Of a stretch of 64,000 bases of DNA, positions 8,471 to 17,582 are shown in pieces. The DNA is taken from contig NZ_VLKF01000001.1 of the NCBI RefSeq assembly GCF_007994135.1, positions 806,001 through 870,000 of the forward strand. The letters are read 5' to 3'. Numbering within the stretch: position 1 is the stretch's first letter; each line of letters opens with the position of its first letter. A model generated the notes under the pieces. That model made no database searches and had not been told where the DNA came from. It saw only the letters and a list, made by a program, of their open reading frames with translations. Source of the DNA: Modestobacter roseus (GTDB lineage Bacteria > Actinomycetota > Actinomycetes > Mycobacteriales > Geodermatophilaceae). A program made the position numbers and the translations under genes.

Positions 8471-8523
8471 AGGACCCCCTCCTCATCCCTGGCGAGCTCG
8501 GGACGAGCCTCTGGAGGGGGCCA
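8471..8523 (-). repeat. Dispersed GC-rich inverted repeat, copy 1 (also a possible terminator)
   Basis: Outer arms ACCCCCTCC and GGAGGGGGC (CCCCCTCC 8475-8482 with GGAGGGGG 8513-8520) flank a core with GAGCTCG. On the minus strand it reads from GGCCCCCTCC to GGGGGTCCTT, like the elements at 19112-19169 and 24067-24164. It sits between convergent leuS and the lipB operon, where a terminator would be expected. Confidence 0.55.
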
Positions 8524-8544
8524 CCGTGGGGTGCCTCGAGCGGG

Positions 8545-8934
8545 TCAGTTCGGTGTGGGTGCGGCGGTGATGCGGATGAACGCCCGGCGTTCCCGACGGC
8601 GGACGATCTCCACCACCCGCCCGGTGCCGTAGCTGATCCGCCACTGCCAGCCGTAGCGGCGGCCCAGGGCGCGCGCCGCGGAGGGCCACTTGGCCAGGTC
8701 GAGCAGCTCCGCGGTCGCCGCCACGGCGGGGCCCTCGACCCGGCCCCGGACGTCGCACGGCGCGACGGTCACCCGCGCGGTGTCCCGCAGCCGCTTCACC
8801 TTGCCCGAGCCGGCGTTGGTCCAGACCACGAGGGCCTCGCCGGCCGGCGCCGCCCAGACCGGGGTGCTCACCGGCTCGCCGCTGCGACGGAACGTGGTCA
8901 GGCTGACGTACCGGCTGGCCGGCAGGCTCGTCAC
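8545..8934 (-). CDS. PPOX-class F420-dependent oxidoreductase (TIGR03666-like)
   Basis: A 129-residue split-barrel flavin/F420-binding protein of the pyridoxamine-phosphate-oxidase-like superfamily. It begins [27 protein letters not shown], the typical opening of the actinobacterial Rv2061c-like group, and continues with [30 protein letters not shown]. These proteins reduce diverse substrates with F420H2; the substrate here is unknown. The GTG at 8934 overlaps the lipB stop as GTGA, so translation is coupled. It is the last gene of the flavoprotein-lipB operon. Confidence 0.85.
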   Translation of the reverse strand: MTSLPASRYVSLTTFRRSGEPVSTPVWAAPAGEALVVWTNAGSGKVKRLRDTARVTVAPCDVRGRVEGPAVAATAELLDLAKWPSAARALGRRYGWQWRISYGTGRVVEIVRRRERRAFIRITAAPTPN

Positions 8935-9578
8935 GCCACCAGCGATGCGGTGAGCAGCCGCCGCATCGCGGCCTCGACGGTGTCGATCACCTCGGCCACC
9001 GGGACGTCGCGGCCGAGCTCGGCGCTCAGGGACGTCGCCCCGGCGTCCGGGATGCCACAGGGCACCATGTTGGAGAAGGCCGACAGGTCGGGGTCGCAGT
9101 TGAGCGCGAAGCCGTGCATGGTCACCCCGCGGGCAACTCGCACGCCGATCGCGGCGATCTTGCGGTCGGGCCCGCGCTCGTCGGCCAGCACCCAGACCCC
9201 GCTGCGCCCGTCGACCTGCTCGGTGGCCAGGCCGAAGCTGCCGCAGACCTCCATCAGCGCGCGCTCCAGTCGGCGCACGTGGGCCACCACGTCGACCGGG
9301 TCGGGCAGCCGCACGACGGGGTAACCGACGAGCTGGCCGGGCCCGTGCCAGGTGATCTTCCCGCCGCGGTCGACGTCGATGACGGGCGTGCCGTCGAACG
9401 GCCGCTCGTGCGGCTCGGTGCGCTTGCCCGCGGTGTAGACCGGCGGGTGTTCCAGCAGCAGCATCGTGTCCGGGCCGGTGCCGGCGACCCGCTGTTCGTG
9501 CAGCTCCCGCTGCCAGGCCCACGCCTGCTCGTAGGGGACCAGACCTGCCCGGACGACCTGCAGCTCGCTCACGGTCAC
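8931..9578 (-). CDS. lipB: Lipoyl(octanoyl) transferase LipB
   Basis: A 215-residue enzyme that moves octanoyl groups from acyl carrier protein to lipoyl domains, the first step of lipoate assembly before LipA. Signatures are [15 protein letters not shown], the [17 protein letters not shown] motif, the catalytic lysine in [11 protein letters not shown], and [12 protein letters not shown] followed by the acyl-thioester cysteine in [13 protein letters not shown]. The start is GTG 9578, four bases past the stop of the upstream flavoprotein gene, with GTG 9572 as an alternative. It overlaps the PPOX gene by four bases. SucB and GcvT-type complexes nearby use its product. Confidence 0.96.
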   Translation of the reverse strand: MTVSELQVVRAGLVPYEQAWAWQRELHEQRVAGTGPDTMLLLEHPPVYTAGKRTEPHERPFDGTPVIDVDRGGKITWHGPGQLVGYPVVRLPDPVDVVAHVRRLERALMEVCGSFGLATEQVDGRSGVWVLADERGPDRKIAAIGVRVARGVTMHGFALNCDPDLSAFSNMVPCGIPDAGATSLSAELGRDVPVAEVIDTVEAAMRRLLTASLVA

Positions 9579-9582
9579 CAGC

Positions 9583-10848
9583 CTATGCCCGTGCCGGGGA
9601 CGGGGCGCCCGGGCTGGTGCCGCCGCCGCGCAGCCGGGCGAGGACCGCGTGGGCGGTGCGGCGCCCGCTGGCCATCGCGCCCTGGATGGACGGGGTGTCG
9701 CGGTGGTCGCCGCAGACGAACACCCCGTCGCCGAGGTCGACCGGACGGCGGTGCTGCAGCGGGGGAGCGGCCGCCGGCTGGGCCCCGGTCACCGTGACGC
9801 TGGTCAGGTGGTCCAGATCGCCGGGGGAGACGCCGTGCAGGCCGGCGACCTCCGCCCGGACGTCGGCCTCCCGGGTCGGGGCCAGGGTGGAGCTGGCGAC
9901 CAGGGCGCGGCCGTCGGGGCTGTAGGCGGGCTGGGCGTCGGAGACCACCACGCTGTTGACCAGCTGCCCACGCGGCTGCCCGAGCACGATCAGCGGGTCG
10001 GGCCACGGCGACTCCGGCAGCACGTGCAGGTGCGTGGTCACCTGCCGCGGGGCCGACCCCTGGACGCCCGGCAGGAGCGCCGCGGCCGTGTCCGGGTCGG
10101 TGGCCACGACGACCACCGGCGCCGTCGTGGTGCCCGACGCGGTGCGCACCACCCCGCTCTCGACGCCGGTGACGCGGACGCCCAGGTGCAGCCGGTCGGC
10201 GGGGAGCCGGTCGGCGAGCTGCTGGCCGACCGCGTGCATCCCGGCGGCCGGCAGCCCGACCCGCCCGCGGACGAAGCTGCGCCAGACCAGGTCCAGGTAC
10301 CTGCTGGAGGTCTCCAGCTGGTCCTCCAGCAGGACGCCGGCCAGGAACGGCCGGAGGAAGACCTCCAGCGCCCGTTCGCCCACCCCGGCCGCCCGGAGCG
10401 CCTCGGCGGCGGTGCGCTCGCGCGCCGCCAGCAACCGGGACACCGGCGCGTAGCCCGCCCGGGCGGAGAAGGCGCCGAGCGCCGCCTCGCGCAGCGGCCC
10501 GCCCAACGGGGCGCGCAGCGTGTCGGGCAGCGCGCCGGGGTGCTGCCGGGGGTCGACCACCCGGTGGGCCCGGCCGTCGACCCGGAACACCGCACCGGTC
10601 CAGAACCAGCCGAGGTCCAGGGCCGGCAGGTCGAGGTCGGCGACCCGCGGGTAGCCGGTGTTCAGCACCTGGAACCCGCGGTCGACCAGGAACCCGTCGA
10701 CCCGGGCGGTCGACAGCCGCCCGCCCGCGTGGACGGCGGCGTCGAGCACGTGGACGTCGCGGCCGGCGGCGGCCAGCCGGGTGGCGACGCTGAGCCCGGC
10801 CAGTCCGGCGCCCACGACGACGACCTCGGCACGCGACGGCGGTGACAT
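9583..10848 (-). CDS. FAD-dependent oxidoreductase (amine-oxidase/phytoene-desaturase-like)
   Basis: A 421-residue flavoprotein. The N-terminal Rossmann fold has the dinucleotide motif [21 protein letters not shown], followed by [15 protein letters not shown], typical of amine oxidases and carotenoid desaturases. The C-terminal [22 protein letters not shown] is the second FAD contact. The substrate is unknown. The ATG at 10848 is supported by a TAGGTT element seven bases upstream (leaderless). It is first in an operon with lipB and the PPOX gene and is divergent from the kinase gene. Whether it is functionally tied to lipoate synthesis is not clear. Confidence 0.88.
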   Translation of the reverse strand: MSPPSRAEVVVVGAGLAGLSVATRLAAAGRDVHVLDAAVHAGGRLSTARVDGFLVDRGFQVLNTGYPRVADLDLPALDLGWFWTGAVFRVDGRAHRVVDPRQHPGALPDTLRAPLGGPLREAALGAFSARAGYAPVSRLLAARERTAAEALRAAGVGERALEVFLRPFLAGVLLEDQLETSSRYLDLVWRSFVRGRVGLPAAGMHAVGQQLADRLPADRLHLGVRVTGVESGVVRTASGTTTAPVVVVATDPDTAAALLPGVQGSAPRQVTTHLHVLPESPWPDPLIVLGQPRGQLVNSVVVSDAQPAYSPDGRALVASSTLAPTREADVRAEVAGLHGVSPGDLDHLTSVTVTGAQPAAAPPLQHRRPVDLGDGVFVCGDHRDTPSIQGAMASGRRTAHAVLARLRGGGTSPGAPSPARA

Positions 10849-10855
10849 GCAGTCG

Positions 10856-10861
10856 AACCTA
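10856..10861 (-). promoter_or_regulatory. -10 element of the flavoprotein-lipB operon (leaderless)
   Basis: TAGGTT on the minus strand, seven bases before the ATG at 10848. Confidence 0.6.
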
Positions 10862-10955
10862 GGCGGTCGCGTGCCCGGACGCCGGGCCGGACGCCGGCGC
10901 TGTGGACGGTCCTGGGGCCTGTGGACAACGCGCACGGGCGGGCGGCTCCGCCCCC

Positions 10956-10961
10956 TACCGT
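10956..10961 (+). promoter_or_regulatory. -10 element of the kinase gene (leaderless)
   Basis: TACCGT followed by seven bases and the ATG at 10969. It supports that ATG over the in-frame GTG at 10921. Confidence 0.6.
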
Positions 10962-10968
10962 CCCCGGC

Positions 10969-12729
10969 ATGCCTGCGCCCGTCCCGCCCTCGGCCGCTCC
11001 CGTCGTGCCCGGTTACGTGCTCGAGGAGATGCTCGGCCGGGGCGGCTCCGGTCAGGTCTGGCGGGCCCGCCCGCGCGACGGCGGCGCGCCGGTGGCGGTC
11101 AAGGTGCTGCTCCGCGGCGACCCCGAGCGGCAGGAGCGGGAGGCCCGGCTGCTCGCGGAGCTGGACCACCCGCACCTGGTCCGGCTGCACCGGGTCGTCC
11201 GCCGGGAGGTGCGTGGCGGGCCGGCCGAGGTGAGCCTGGTGCTGGAGCTGCTCGCCGGGGGCAGCCTCGCCGCCCTGCTCGCCCGCCGGGGCCGGCTCCG
11301 GCCGGGCGAGGTGGTCACCACGGTCGCCCCGGTCGCGGCGGCGCTCGCCCAGGCGCACGAACGCGGGGTGGTCCACGGTGACCTGTCACCGGGGAACGTG
11401 CTGTTCACGGCCGAGGGGAGGCCGGTGCTCACCGACCTGGGCACCGCGCGGCTGGTGGGCGACACCGCCCGGGCGGAGGTCACCCCGCCCTACGTCGACC
11501 CGGTCGTGGCCCGCGGTGGCGCCCCGGGCCCGGCCTCGGACGTGTTCGGCGTGGCGGCGGCGGCCTTCCACGCGCTCACCGGCATCGCCCCGTGGAACGC
11601 CGCCGACCCGGGCGAGACGCTCGTGGTGGCGGCGGCCGGTCAGCTCCCCGACCTGGCGCTGCTGGCGCCCGAGGCGCCCCCGGAACTCGTCCGGGTGGTG
11701 CTCCGCGGCCTCTCGGCGGACCCCCACCTGCGGGGCACGGCGGCGGCGTTCGCCCTGGACCTGCGGCACGCCTGCCGTCCCGAGCCGGTGCGACTCCCGG
11801 TGACCGGGGTGCCCGACCACGAGCTGGGCGCCACCGGACGGGGACCGCGCACCGAGCTGACCCATCAGGTGCCGGGGCGGCGGCCGCGCGCCGCGCACGC
11901 CGCGCCAGCACCCGCCGGGCGGTGGAGCCGGCTCGGCGATGCCGTGTCGCGGGTCGCCCGCGGACTGCGCCGGGACCCGGACCCGATGCCGGTCCCGGGA
12001 CGACGGTGGGTCGACCTCAGGCGACTGCTCGTGCCGGTGGTGGTGCTGGCCACGGTGGTGCTGGGGTTGGGAGGTGCCGCCTGGATCGGCACCCACTGGG
12101 GCGCGGGGACGCCGGTCCCGGTGCCGGCGGCCGACGGGGTGGACGTGTCGCCCGGCGAGCCGGACGAGCCGGTGAGTCCGGCGCCGAGCACCCCGGCACC
12201 GACTGCTCCCGCACCGGACACCCCCGCACCGGCTGCTCCCGCCCCGAGCACTCCCGCACCCGGCAGCTCATCACCCGGGACCGCCGCGGAGGGTGAGCCG
12301 CTCGGGGACGGACCGACCGCCGCCGCGGCGATGCCCACCGACCCAGGGGAGTGGCGGGCCCTCCTCGCGGAGCTCTACGAGCGGCGGGCGGGCGCGTTCA
12401 TGGCCGCGGATGCGGCTGCGGTCGCCGCCGTCCACCTGCCGGGCAGCGCGCTCGCCCAGCGGGACCTGGCCCAGGTCGAGATGCTCGCGGCGGCGGGGCG
12501 GGTGCTCGCCGGGTTCGAGCCACGGGTCTCCGAGGTGCAGGCGGTGACGGTCGAGGACGATGACCGCGCCGTCCTCGAGGTGCTCGACACGCTCCCCGGC
12601 TACCGGGTGACCGACGCCGCCGGCGGGCTGGTGCAGGAGGTCCCCGCCCGGGGCGAGGCGCGGGTGCGCATGGTCCTGCAGTTCACCGCGACGGGGTGGC
12701 GGATCGCCGCGGCCGAGCGGCTGACCTGA
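10969..12729 (+). CDS. Membrane-anchored serine/threonine protein kinase
   Basis: A 586-residue Hanks-type kinase. The glycine loop is LGRGGSGQVW, the ATP lysine is in VAVKVLL, and the catalytic loop reads HGDLSPGN instead of the usual HRDLKPEN. The magnesium loop is DLG rather than DFG. A Pro/Ala-rich juxtamembrane region leads to one membrane helix (LLVPVVVLATVVLGLGGAAW, near residue 350) and an extracellular part: a Pro/Ala/Thr repeat stalk, then a globular domain of about 130 residues. The intact catalytic Asp and ATP Lys argue for activity, but the missing loop Lys leaves doubt. Start chosen at ATG 10969; GTG 10921 would add 16 residues. Confidence 0.87.
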   Translation: MPAPVPPSAAPVVPGYVLEEMLGRGGSGQVWRARPRDGGAPVAVKVLLRGDPERQEREARLLAELDHPHLVRLHRVVRREVRGGPAEVSLVLELLAGGSLAALLARRGRLRPGEVVTTVAPVAAALAQAHERGVVHGDLSPGNVLFTAEGRPVLTDLGTARLVGDTARAEVTPPYVDPVVARGGAPGPASDVFGVAAAAFHALTGIAPWNAADPGETLVVAAAGQLPDLALLAPEAPPELVRVVLRGLSADPHLRGTAAAFALDLRHACRPEPVRLPVTGVPDHELGATGRGPRTELTHQVPGRRPRAAHAAPAPAGRWSRLGDAVSRVARGLRRDPDPMPVPGRRWVDLRRLLVPVVVLATVVLGLGGAAWIGTHWGAGTPVPVPAADGVDVSPGEPDEPVSPAPSTPAPTAPAPDTPAPAAPAPSTPAPGSSSPGTAAEGEPLGDGPTAAAAMPTDPGEWRALLAELYERRAGAFMAADAAAVAAVHLPGSALAQRDLAQVEMLAAAGRVLAGFEPRVSEVQAVTVEDDDRAVLEVLDTLPGYRVTDAAGGLVQEVPARGEARVRMVLQFTATGWRIAAAERLT

Positions 12730-12734
12730 GCGGG

Positions 12735-13640
12735 TCAGCCGTCGGCGAGGGCAGCCGCCAGGGCGGCGTCGACGTCGGTGTGGGTGTGCCGGAACCCCGC
12801 GGCCTCCAGCACCGCCGGGACGGCGCGCTGGCCGGCCAGCACGCCCACCTCGGCGAACTCACCGAGCACCAGGTGCAGGGCCGGGCCGGGCACCGGCAGC
12901 ACGGCCGGGCGGTGCACGGCGCGGCCGAGGGCGGCGGTGAACTCGGTGTTGGTGACCGGCGTGGGCCCGGTCAGGTTCACCGGTCCGGAGACGTCGGCGG
13001 TGAGCAGGAAGCGGATCGCGTCGACCTCGTCGCGCAGGCTGATCCACGGCTGGTACTGCCGCCCGGAGCCGAGCCGCCCACCGAGTCCGAGGCGGAACAG
13101 CGGCAGCATCCGCCCGAGCAGGCCGCCGCGGCCGAGGACCAGCCCGGTGCGCAGGGTGGCCACCCGGACGCCGGCGTCGGTGGCCGGGGCGGTCGCGCCC
13201 TCCCACGCCACGCACACCCGGGCGAGGAAGTCCGTGCCGGCGGGCGCCGACTCGTCGACCACCCGGTCGCCGGTGTCGCCGTAGAAACCGACGGCGGAGC
13301 CGGACAGCAGCACGCGCGGGCGCCCGGGGTCGGCCGCCGCGGCGTCGGCGAGCGCCTGGCTGACCGTGGTGGTGCTGTCCACCCGGCTGCGCAGCACCCG
13401 CTGCTTGTGGCCCTCGCTCCACCGCCGGTCGCCCACTCCCACGCCGGCCAGGTTGACCACCGCGTCGACGTCGGCGAGCACCGCGGGGGCGATCTGGCGG
13501 TGCTCGGGGTCCCACCGGTGCTCGTCGGCGGTCCGCGGGGTGCGGCGGACCAGCCGCAGCACCTCGTGGCCGTCCGCCTGGAGCGCGGGCACCAGCGCGG
13601 TGCCGATGAGCCCGGAGGAACCTGTGACGGCGACCTTCAT
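12735..13640 (-). CDS. TIGR01777 family NAD-dependent epimerase/SDR protein
   Basis: A 301-residue extended short-chain dehydrogenase. The N-terminus MKVAVTGSSGLIGTALVPAL is the nucleotide-binding motif, and DAVVNLAGVGVGDRRWSEGHK, LLSGSAVGFYGDTGDRVVDE and the C-terminal DUF1731-like region identify the TIGR01777 group. The enzymatic role is not established for this family. In Mycobacterium a homologue (Rv2216) also lies directly after the E2 gene, as here, so the neighbourhood is conserved. A strong hairpin at 13688-13715 separates it from sucB, so it may be transcribed partly on its own. It converges on the kinase gene five bases away. Confidence 0.9.
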   Translation of the reverse strand: MKVAVTGSSGLIGTALVPALQADGHEVLRLVRRTPRTADEHRWDPEHRQIAPAVLADVDAVVNLAGVGVGDRRWSEGHKQRVLRSRVDSTTTVSQALADAAAADPGRPRVLLSGSAVGFYGDTGDRVVDESAPAGTDFLARVCVAWEGATAPATDAGVRVATLRTGLVLGRGGLLGRMLPLFRLGLGGRLGSGRQYQPWISLRDEVDAIRFLLTADVSGPVNLTGPTPVTNTEFTAALGRAVHRPAVLPVPGPALHLVLGEFAEVGVLAGQRAVPAVLEAAGFRHTHTDVDAALAAALADG

Positions 13641-13687
13641 CGCGAGGTGCTCCCTGCTGCTGGGGGTGGTGGCCGGGCGGGACGACG

Positions 13688-13715
13688 AAGGGCCCCGGCC
13701 GCAGCCGGGGCCCTT
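13688..13715 (-). terminator. Terminator after sucB
   Basis: Perfect 12-bp stem AAGGGCCCCGGC/GCCGGGGCCCTT (13688-13699, 13704-13715) with a CGCA loop, 10 bases past the sucB stop and before the TIGR01777 gene. Confidence 0.75.
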
Positions 13716-13725
13716 CCTCAGGCGA

Positions 13726-15584
13726 TCAGGCGAGGCCGAGCTCGCCCTCGAACTGGCCGGCTTCCAGCCGCTCCTTCATCGTGCTCAGGAAACGGGCGGC
13801 GTCGGCGCCGTCGACGATCCGGTGGTCGTAGCTGAGGGCCAGGTAGACCATCGACCGGACGGCCACGACCTCGCCGAGCTCCGGGTCGGTGACCACCACG
13901 GGGCGCTTGACCACCGAACCCACACCCAGGATGGCGACCTGGGGCTGGTTGATGATCGGGGTGTCGAACAGCGCGCCGCGGCTGCCGGTGTTGGTCAGCG
14001 TGAACGTGCCGCCCCCCAGCTCGTCCGGGGTGACCTTGTTGGTGCGGGTCCGCTCGGCCAGGTCGGCGATCTTGCGGGCGATGCCCGGGATGTTCAGGTC
14101 GCCCGCGCCGTGGATCACCGGCACCAGCAGTCCGCGCTCGGTGTCCACCGCGATGCCCAGGTTCTCGGCGTCGTGGTAGGTGACCGTGCCGGCCTCCATG
14201 TCCACCGACGAGTTCACCACCGGGTGCACCTTGAGGGCGTCGACGGCGGCCTTGGCGAAGAACGGCAGGAACGACAGCTTCACGCCCTCGCGGGCGGCGA
14301 AGTCGCCCTTCACCTGGTCGCGCAGCCGGGCGATCTTGGTGATGTCCGCCTCGACGACGGTGGTCAGCTGGGCGCTGACCTGCAGCGACTCGAGCATGCG
14401 CTTGGCGATGACCGTGCGCAGCCGGGACAGCTTCTCGGTGCGCCCGCGCAGGCTCTGGTCCGGGCTGGCCGCCGGGGACGGGGTCCGCGTGGCCGACGGG
14501 GCTGCCGCCGCGGCCGGGGCCGGCTGCTGTGCCTTCTCGGCGGCCGCCAGCACGTCCTGCTTGCGGATCCGCCCGCCGACGCCGGTGCCCTCGACCGAGC
14601 CGAGGTCGACGCCGTGCTCGGCCGCGAGGCGACGCACCAGGGGGGTGACGTACGCGCCACCGCCGTCGGGCGCCGGTGCGCTGGCCGGGCGGGAGGCCGG
14701 GGCCACCGCCTCGGCCGGGGCCGGCTGGTCGGTCGGCGACTCCGCGGGCAGCGCACCGCTGGAGCCGTAGTCGGCGCCCGGCGTGGCCGAGGAGGGCTCG
14801 GCCTGCACCGGGGTCGGCTCGACGCTCTGGGGCGCCGAGGCCGTCTCCTGGGACTGGGGCTGCTCCGCCGGGGGCTCGGGCTGCGCCGGCTCGGCGGCCG
14901 GGGCCGCGGCGCCGTCGGAGGAGCCGATCACGGCCAGCTCGGCGCCGACCTCGACCGTCTCGTCCTCGTTCACCGAGATCGACAGCAGGGTGCCCGAGAC
15001 GGGCGCGGGGATCTCCGTGTCGACCTTGTCGGTGGAGACCTCGAGCAGCGGCTCGTCGGCGGTGACCTCCTCGCCGACCGCCTTCAGCCACCGGGTCACG
15101 GTGCCCTCGGTGACGCTCTCGCCCAGCGCGGGCATGGTCACCGGGGTGCCCTGACCACCACCGGAACCGCCGCCCGAGGACTGCGCCGGAGTCGGCTCAG
15201 CAGGGGCCTCCTGGGCCGGTGCCTCCTGCGCGGGGGCCTCCTGCGCGGGCTCCTGCTGCGCGGGCTCCTGCTGCGCGGGGCCTCCTGGGCCGGTGCCTCC
15301 TGCGCGGGGGCCTCCTGCGCGGGGGCGGCCGGGGCGCCGCCGTCGCCGTCCCCGCCGATCACCGCGAGCTCGGCGCCCACGTCGACCGTCTCGTCCTCAC
15401 CGACCAGGATCTTGGTGAGCACGCCGGCGGCCGGCGACGGGATCTCGGTGTCCACCTTGTCGGTGGACACCTCCAGGAGCGGCTCGTCGACCTCGACCTG
15501 CTCACCCTCCTGCTTCAGCCAGCGGGTGACCGTGCCCTCGGTGACGCTCTCGCCCAGGGCGGGCATGGTGACGGACGTCGGCAT
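13726..15584 (-). pseudogene. sucB: 2-oxoacid dehydrogenase E2 component (SucB, actinobacterial type), frameshifted in the linker
   Basis: Dihydrolipoamide acyltransferase core of a 2-oxoglutarate/pyruvate dehydrogenase complex. Read as one gene after restoring one base, it gives 619 residues. There are two lipoyl domains (each with the lipoylated lysine in [12 protein letters not shown]), an AQEAP/AQQEP repeat linker, a peripheral-subunit-binding domain ([17 protein letters not shown]) and the catalytic domain ending SYDHRIVDG. As written, the run of five G seen in sibling repeats is four G at 15277-15280. The frame from ATG 15584 then turns Arg-rich and stops at 15138. A second ORF from GTG 15141 holds lipoyl domain 2 and the rest, overlapping as GTGA. 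Sequencing error is the likeliest cause; a real split is possible. lpdA precedes it. Confidence 0.85.
15199..15340 (-). repeat. Tandem 15-bp repeats encoding the SucB interdomain linker, with the frameshift site
   Basis: About eight to nine tandem units of roughly 15 bases encode AQEAP or AQQEP between the two lipoyl domains. The unit covering 15277-15280 has GGGG where neighbouring units have GGGGG. That single missing base is the whole reason the reading frame breaks. Such linkers are normally flexible swinging arms. Confidence 0.85.
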
Positions 15585-15654
15585 CGAAGGCAGGTCTCCT
15601 CAGGTCGGGGGTGCGGTGCTGGCTGGAACGGGGGTGGTGCGGGTCGGGTGGCGG

Positions 15655-17034
15655 TCAGCTGTGCGCGTGCAGCGGCTTGCCGGCCAGGGCCAGGTGGGCC
15701 TCGCCCAGGGCCTCGCTCTGGGTCGGGTGCGGGTGGATCAGCTGGGCGACCTCGTCGGGCAGGGCCTCCCAGTTGTAGATCAGCTGCGCCTCGGCGATGA
15801 GCTCGCCGACGCGGCTGCCGACCATGTGGACGCCGATGACCGGCCCGTCGGCGGCGCGGACGAGCTTGACCGCGCCGGCGGTCTTGAGGATCTGGCTGCG
15901 GCCGTTGCCGCCCAGGTCGTAGGTGAGCACCTCGACCTCGCCGTACTTCTCCTTCGCCTGGGCCTCGGTCAGGCCGACGGAGGCGACCTCGGGGTCGGAG
16001 TAGGTGACCCGGGGGACGCCGGCGTAGTCGATCGGCACGACCGGCAGGCCGGCCAGGCGCTCGGCCACGAGGATGCCCTCGCCGAAGCCGACGTGGGCCA
16101 GCTGCAGGGTGGGGATGAGGTCGCCGACCGCGGAGATCGTCGGGACGTTGGTCTGGCAGTACTCGTCGACCAGGACGTAGCCGCGGTCCATGGCGACCCC
16201 GGCCTCCTCGTAGCCCAGGCCCTGGCTGACCGGTCCGCGGCCGACGGCCACCAGCACCAGCTCCGCCTCGAGCTCCTTGCCGTTCTCCAGGGTGACCTTC
16301 ACGCCGTCGGCGGTGGTCTGCACGGTGGAGACGCGGTTGCCGAGCTCGAAGCCGATCTTGCGACGGCGGAAGGCCCGCTCCAGCAGCTTGGAGGAGGACT
16401 CGTCCTCCAGCGGGACCAGGTGCTTGAGGCCCTCGACGATGGTGACGTCGACGCCGAAGGACTTCCAGGCGCTGGCGAACTCGCAGCCGATGACGCCGCC
16501 GCCGAGGATGATCGCCGAGGTGGGCACCCGGTCCAGGCCCAGGGCGTGGTCGCTGGTGATGACCTTGGTGCCGTCGACGTCGATGCCCGGCAGCGAGCGG
16601 GCGTAGGAGCCGGTGGCCAGCAGGACGTGGCGGCCCTCGTAGGTCTCGCCGTTCACCTGGACGGCGGTGGGGGAGACCAGCCGGCCCTCGCCCTCGACGT
16701 AGGTGATCTTGCGGCTCTTGATCAGGCCCTGCAGACCCTTGTAGAGCTTGCTGATCACGCCGTCCTTGTAGGCGTTGACGCCGTCCATGTCGATGCCGGC
16801 CAGCGAGGTCTTCACGCCGAACTGCTCGCCCTCGCGGGCCATGTCGGCGATCTCGCCGCTGTGCAGCAGCGCCTTGGTGGGGATGCAGCCACGGTGCAGG
16901 CAGGTGCCGCCGACCTTGTCCCGCTCGATCAGCACGACGGACAGGCCGAGTTCCGCGCCGCGCAGCGCGGCGGCGTAGCCACCGGAGCCACCACCGAGGA
17001 TGACCAGGTCAGCGGGGGTGGTCGGTGCGCTCAC
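15655..17034 (-). CDS. lpdA: Dihydrolipoyl dehydrogenase (E3)
   Basis: A 459-residue FAD disulfide oxidoreductase that reoxidises dihydrolipoyl groups of 2-oxoacid dehydrogenases and the glycine cleavage system with NAD. The FAD motif VILGGGSGGYAAA, redox-active C45 and C50 in GGTCLHRGCIPTK, the NAD-binding AIILGGGVIGCEFASAW, and the C-terminal catalytic His/Glu motif HPHPTQSEA are present. The start is GTG 17034 with GGAG six to seven bases upstream. It precedes sucB by about 70 bases on the same strand, forming an E3-E2 pair. Confidence 0.96.
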   Translation of the reverse strand: MSAPTTPADLVILGGGSGGYAAALRGAELGLSVVLIERDKVGGTCLHRGCIPTKALLHSGEIADMAREGEQFGVKTSLAGIDMDGVNAYKDGVISKLYKGLQGLIKSRKITYVEGEGRLVSPTAVQVNGETYEGRHVLLATGSYARSLPGIDVDGTKVITSDHALGLDRVPTSAIILGGGVIGCEFASAWKSFGVDVTIVEGLKHLVPLEDESSSKLLERAFRRRKIGFELGNRVSTVQTTADGVKVTLENGKELEAELVLVAVGRGPVSQGLGYEEAGVAMDRGYVLVDEYCQTNVPTISAVGDLIPTLQLAHVGFGEGILVAERLAGLPVVPIDYAGVPRVTYSDPEVASVGLTEAQAKEKYGEVEVLTYDLGGNGRSQILKTAGAVKLVRAADGPVIGVHMVGSRVGELIAEAQLIYNWEALPDEVAQLIHPHPTQSEALGEAHLALAGKPLHAHS

Positions 17035-17191
17035 AGGTGCTCCTCAGTGCTGGTGGCCCGGTGTCTGACCCGGACGCGGCGATCGTGCGCCTGCTCATCC
17101 TGCCACTCCCGGGAACGACGTGTCCGCATGCTCCGTTGCTGTCGCCAGAGCGTCGCGGAGCAGACCGCGGTGGTCGGCGACGGGAGCTGGG

Positions 17192-17542
17192 ATGGGACTG
17201 TTCGACCGGTTGCGCGGACGGCGGGGGGTCGGTGGCCCCGGACGGGACCGCCGGGGCACGCTGGACCGGGCCTCGGCGTCCGGGGACCTCGCGCACCTCG
17301 AGCAGTTCGTGGCGACCCGTCGGGGGGTCGAGGGGTACGTCGAGCCGCGGACGGCGGTGACCGAGACGACGATCCTGCTCGTCGCCGCCGACGGCGAGTG
17401 GACCCGCCGGCGGATCGACGGCCCGGACGTGGCCCGCCGCCTCTCCCGCGACCTCGCCGTCCCCGTCTACGACGCGCAGGTCACCGGCTACCCCCAGCGG
17501 ATGCGCGACTGGAGCGCCCGCCAGAAGGACAACAAGCTCTGA
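17192..17542 (+). CDS. Conserved small protein, function unknown
   Basis: A 116-residue soluble protein, MGLFDRLRGRRG followed by a compact domain (ASGDLAHLEQFVATRRGVEGYVEPRTAVTETTILLVAADGEWTRRRI, given here in outline only). The C-terminus, VYDAQVTGYPQRMRDW and a Lys-rich end, resembles a conserved actinobacterial hypothetical family that lies near the E2/leucyl-aminopeptidase genes. The ATG at 17192 has GGGAG five bases upstream, which decides the start over longer readings. It is divergent from lpdA and converges on pepA, with a terminator hairpin between. No catalytic motif was recognised. Confidence 0.8.
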   Translation: MGLFDRLRGRRGVGGPGRDRRGTLDRASASGDLAHLEQFVATRRGVEGYVEPRTAVTETTILLVAADGEWTRRRIDGPDVARRLSRDLAVPVYDAQVTGYPQRMRDWSARQKDNKL

Positions 17543-17575
17543 GCTCGGCCCGCCGCGTGGTGCGCCGGGCCGAGC
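17543..17575. terminator. Bidirectional terminator between the small protein gene and pepA
   Basis: Perfect 10-bp stem GCTCGGCCCG/CGGGCCGAGC (17543-17552, 17566-17575) between convergent genes. Confidence 0.7.
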
Positions 17576-17582
17576 CCAGGGG

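Noticed and set aside
10921-10968. GTG 10921 as start of the kinase
   Set aside because: Would place the clear TACCGT -10 element inside the coding region; the ATG at 10969 fits it.
15199-15340. Possible CRISPR-like repeat array in the sucB linker
   Set aside because: Repeats are 15 bases, contiguous without spacers, and encode the AQEAP linker.
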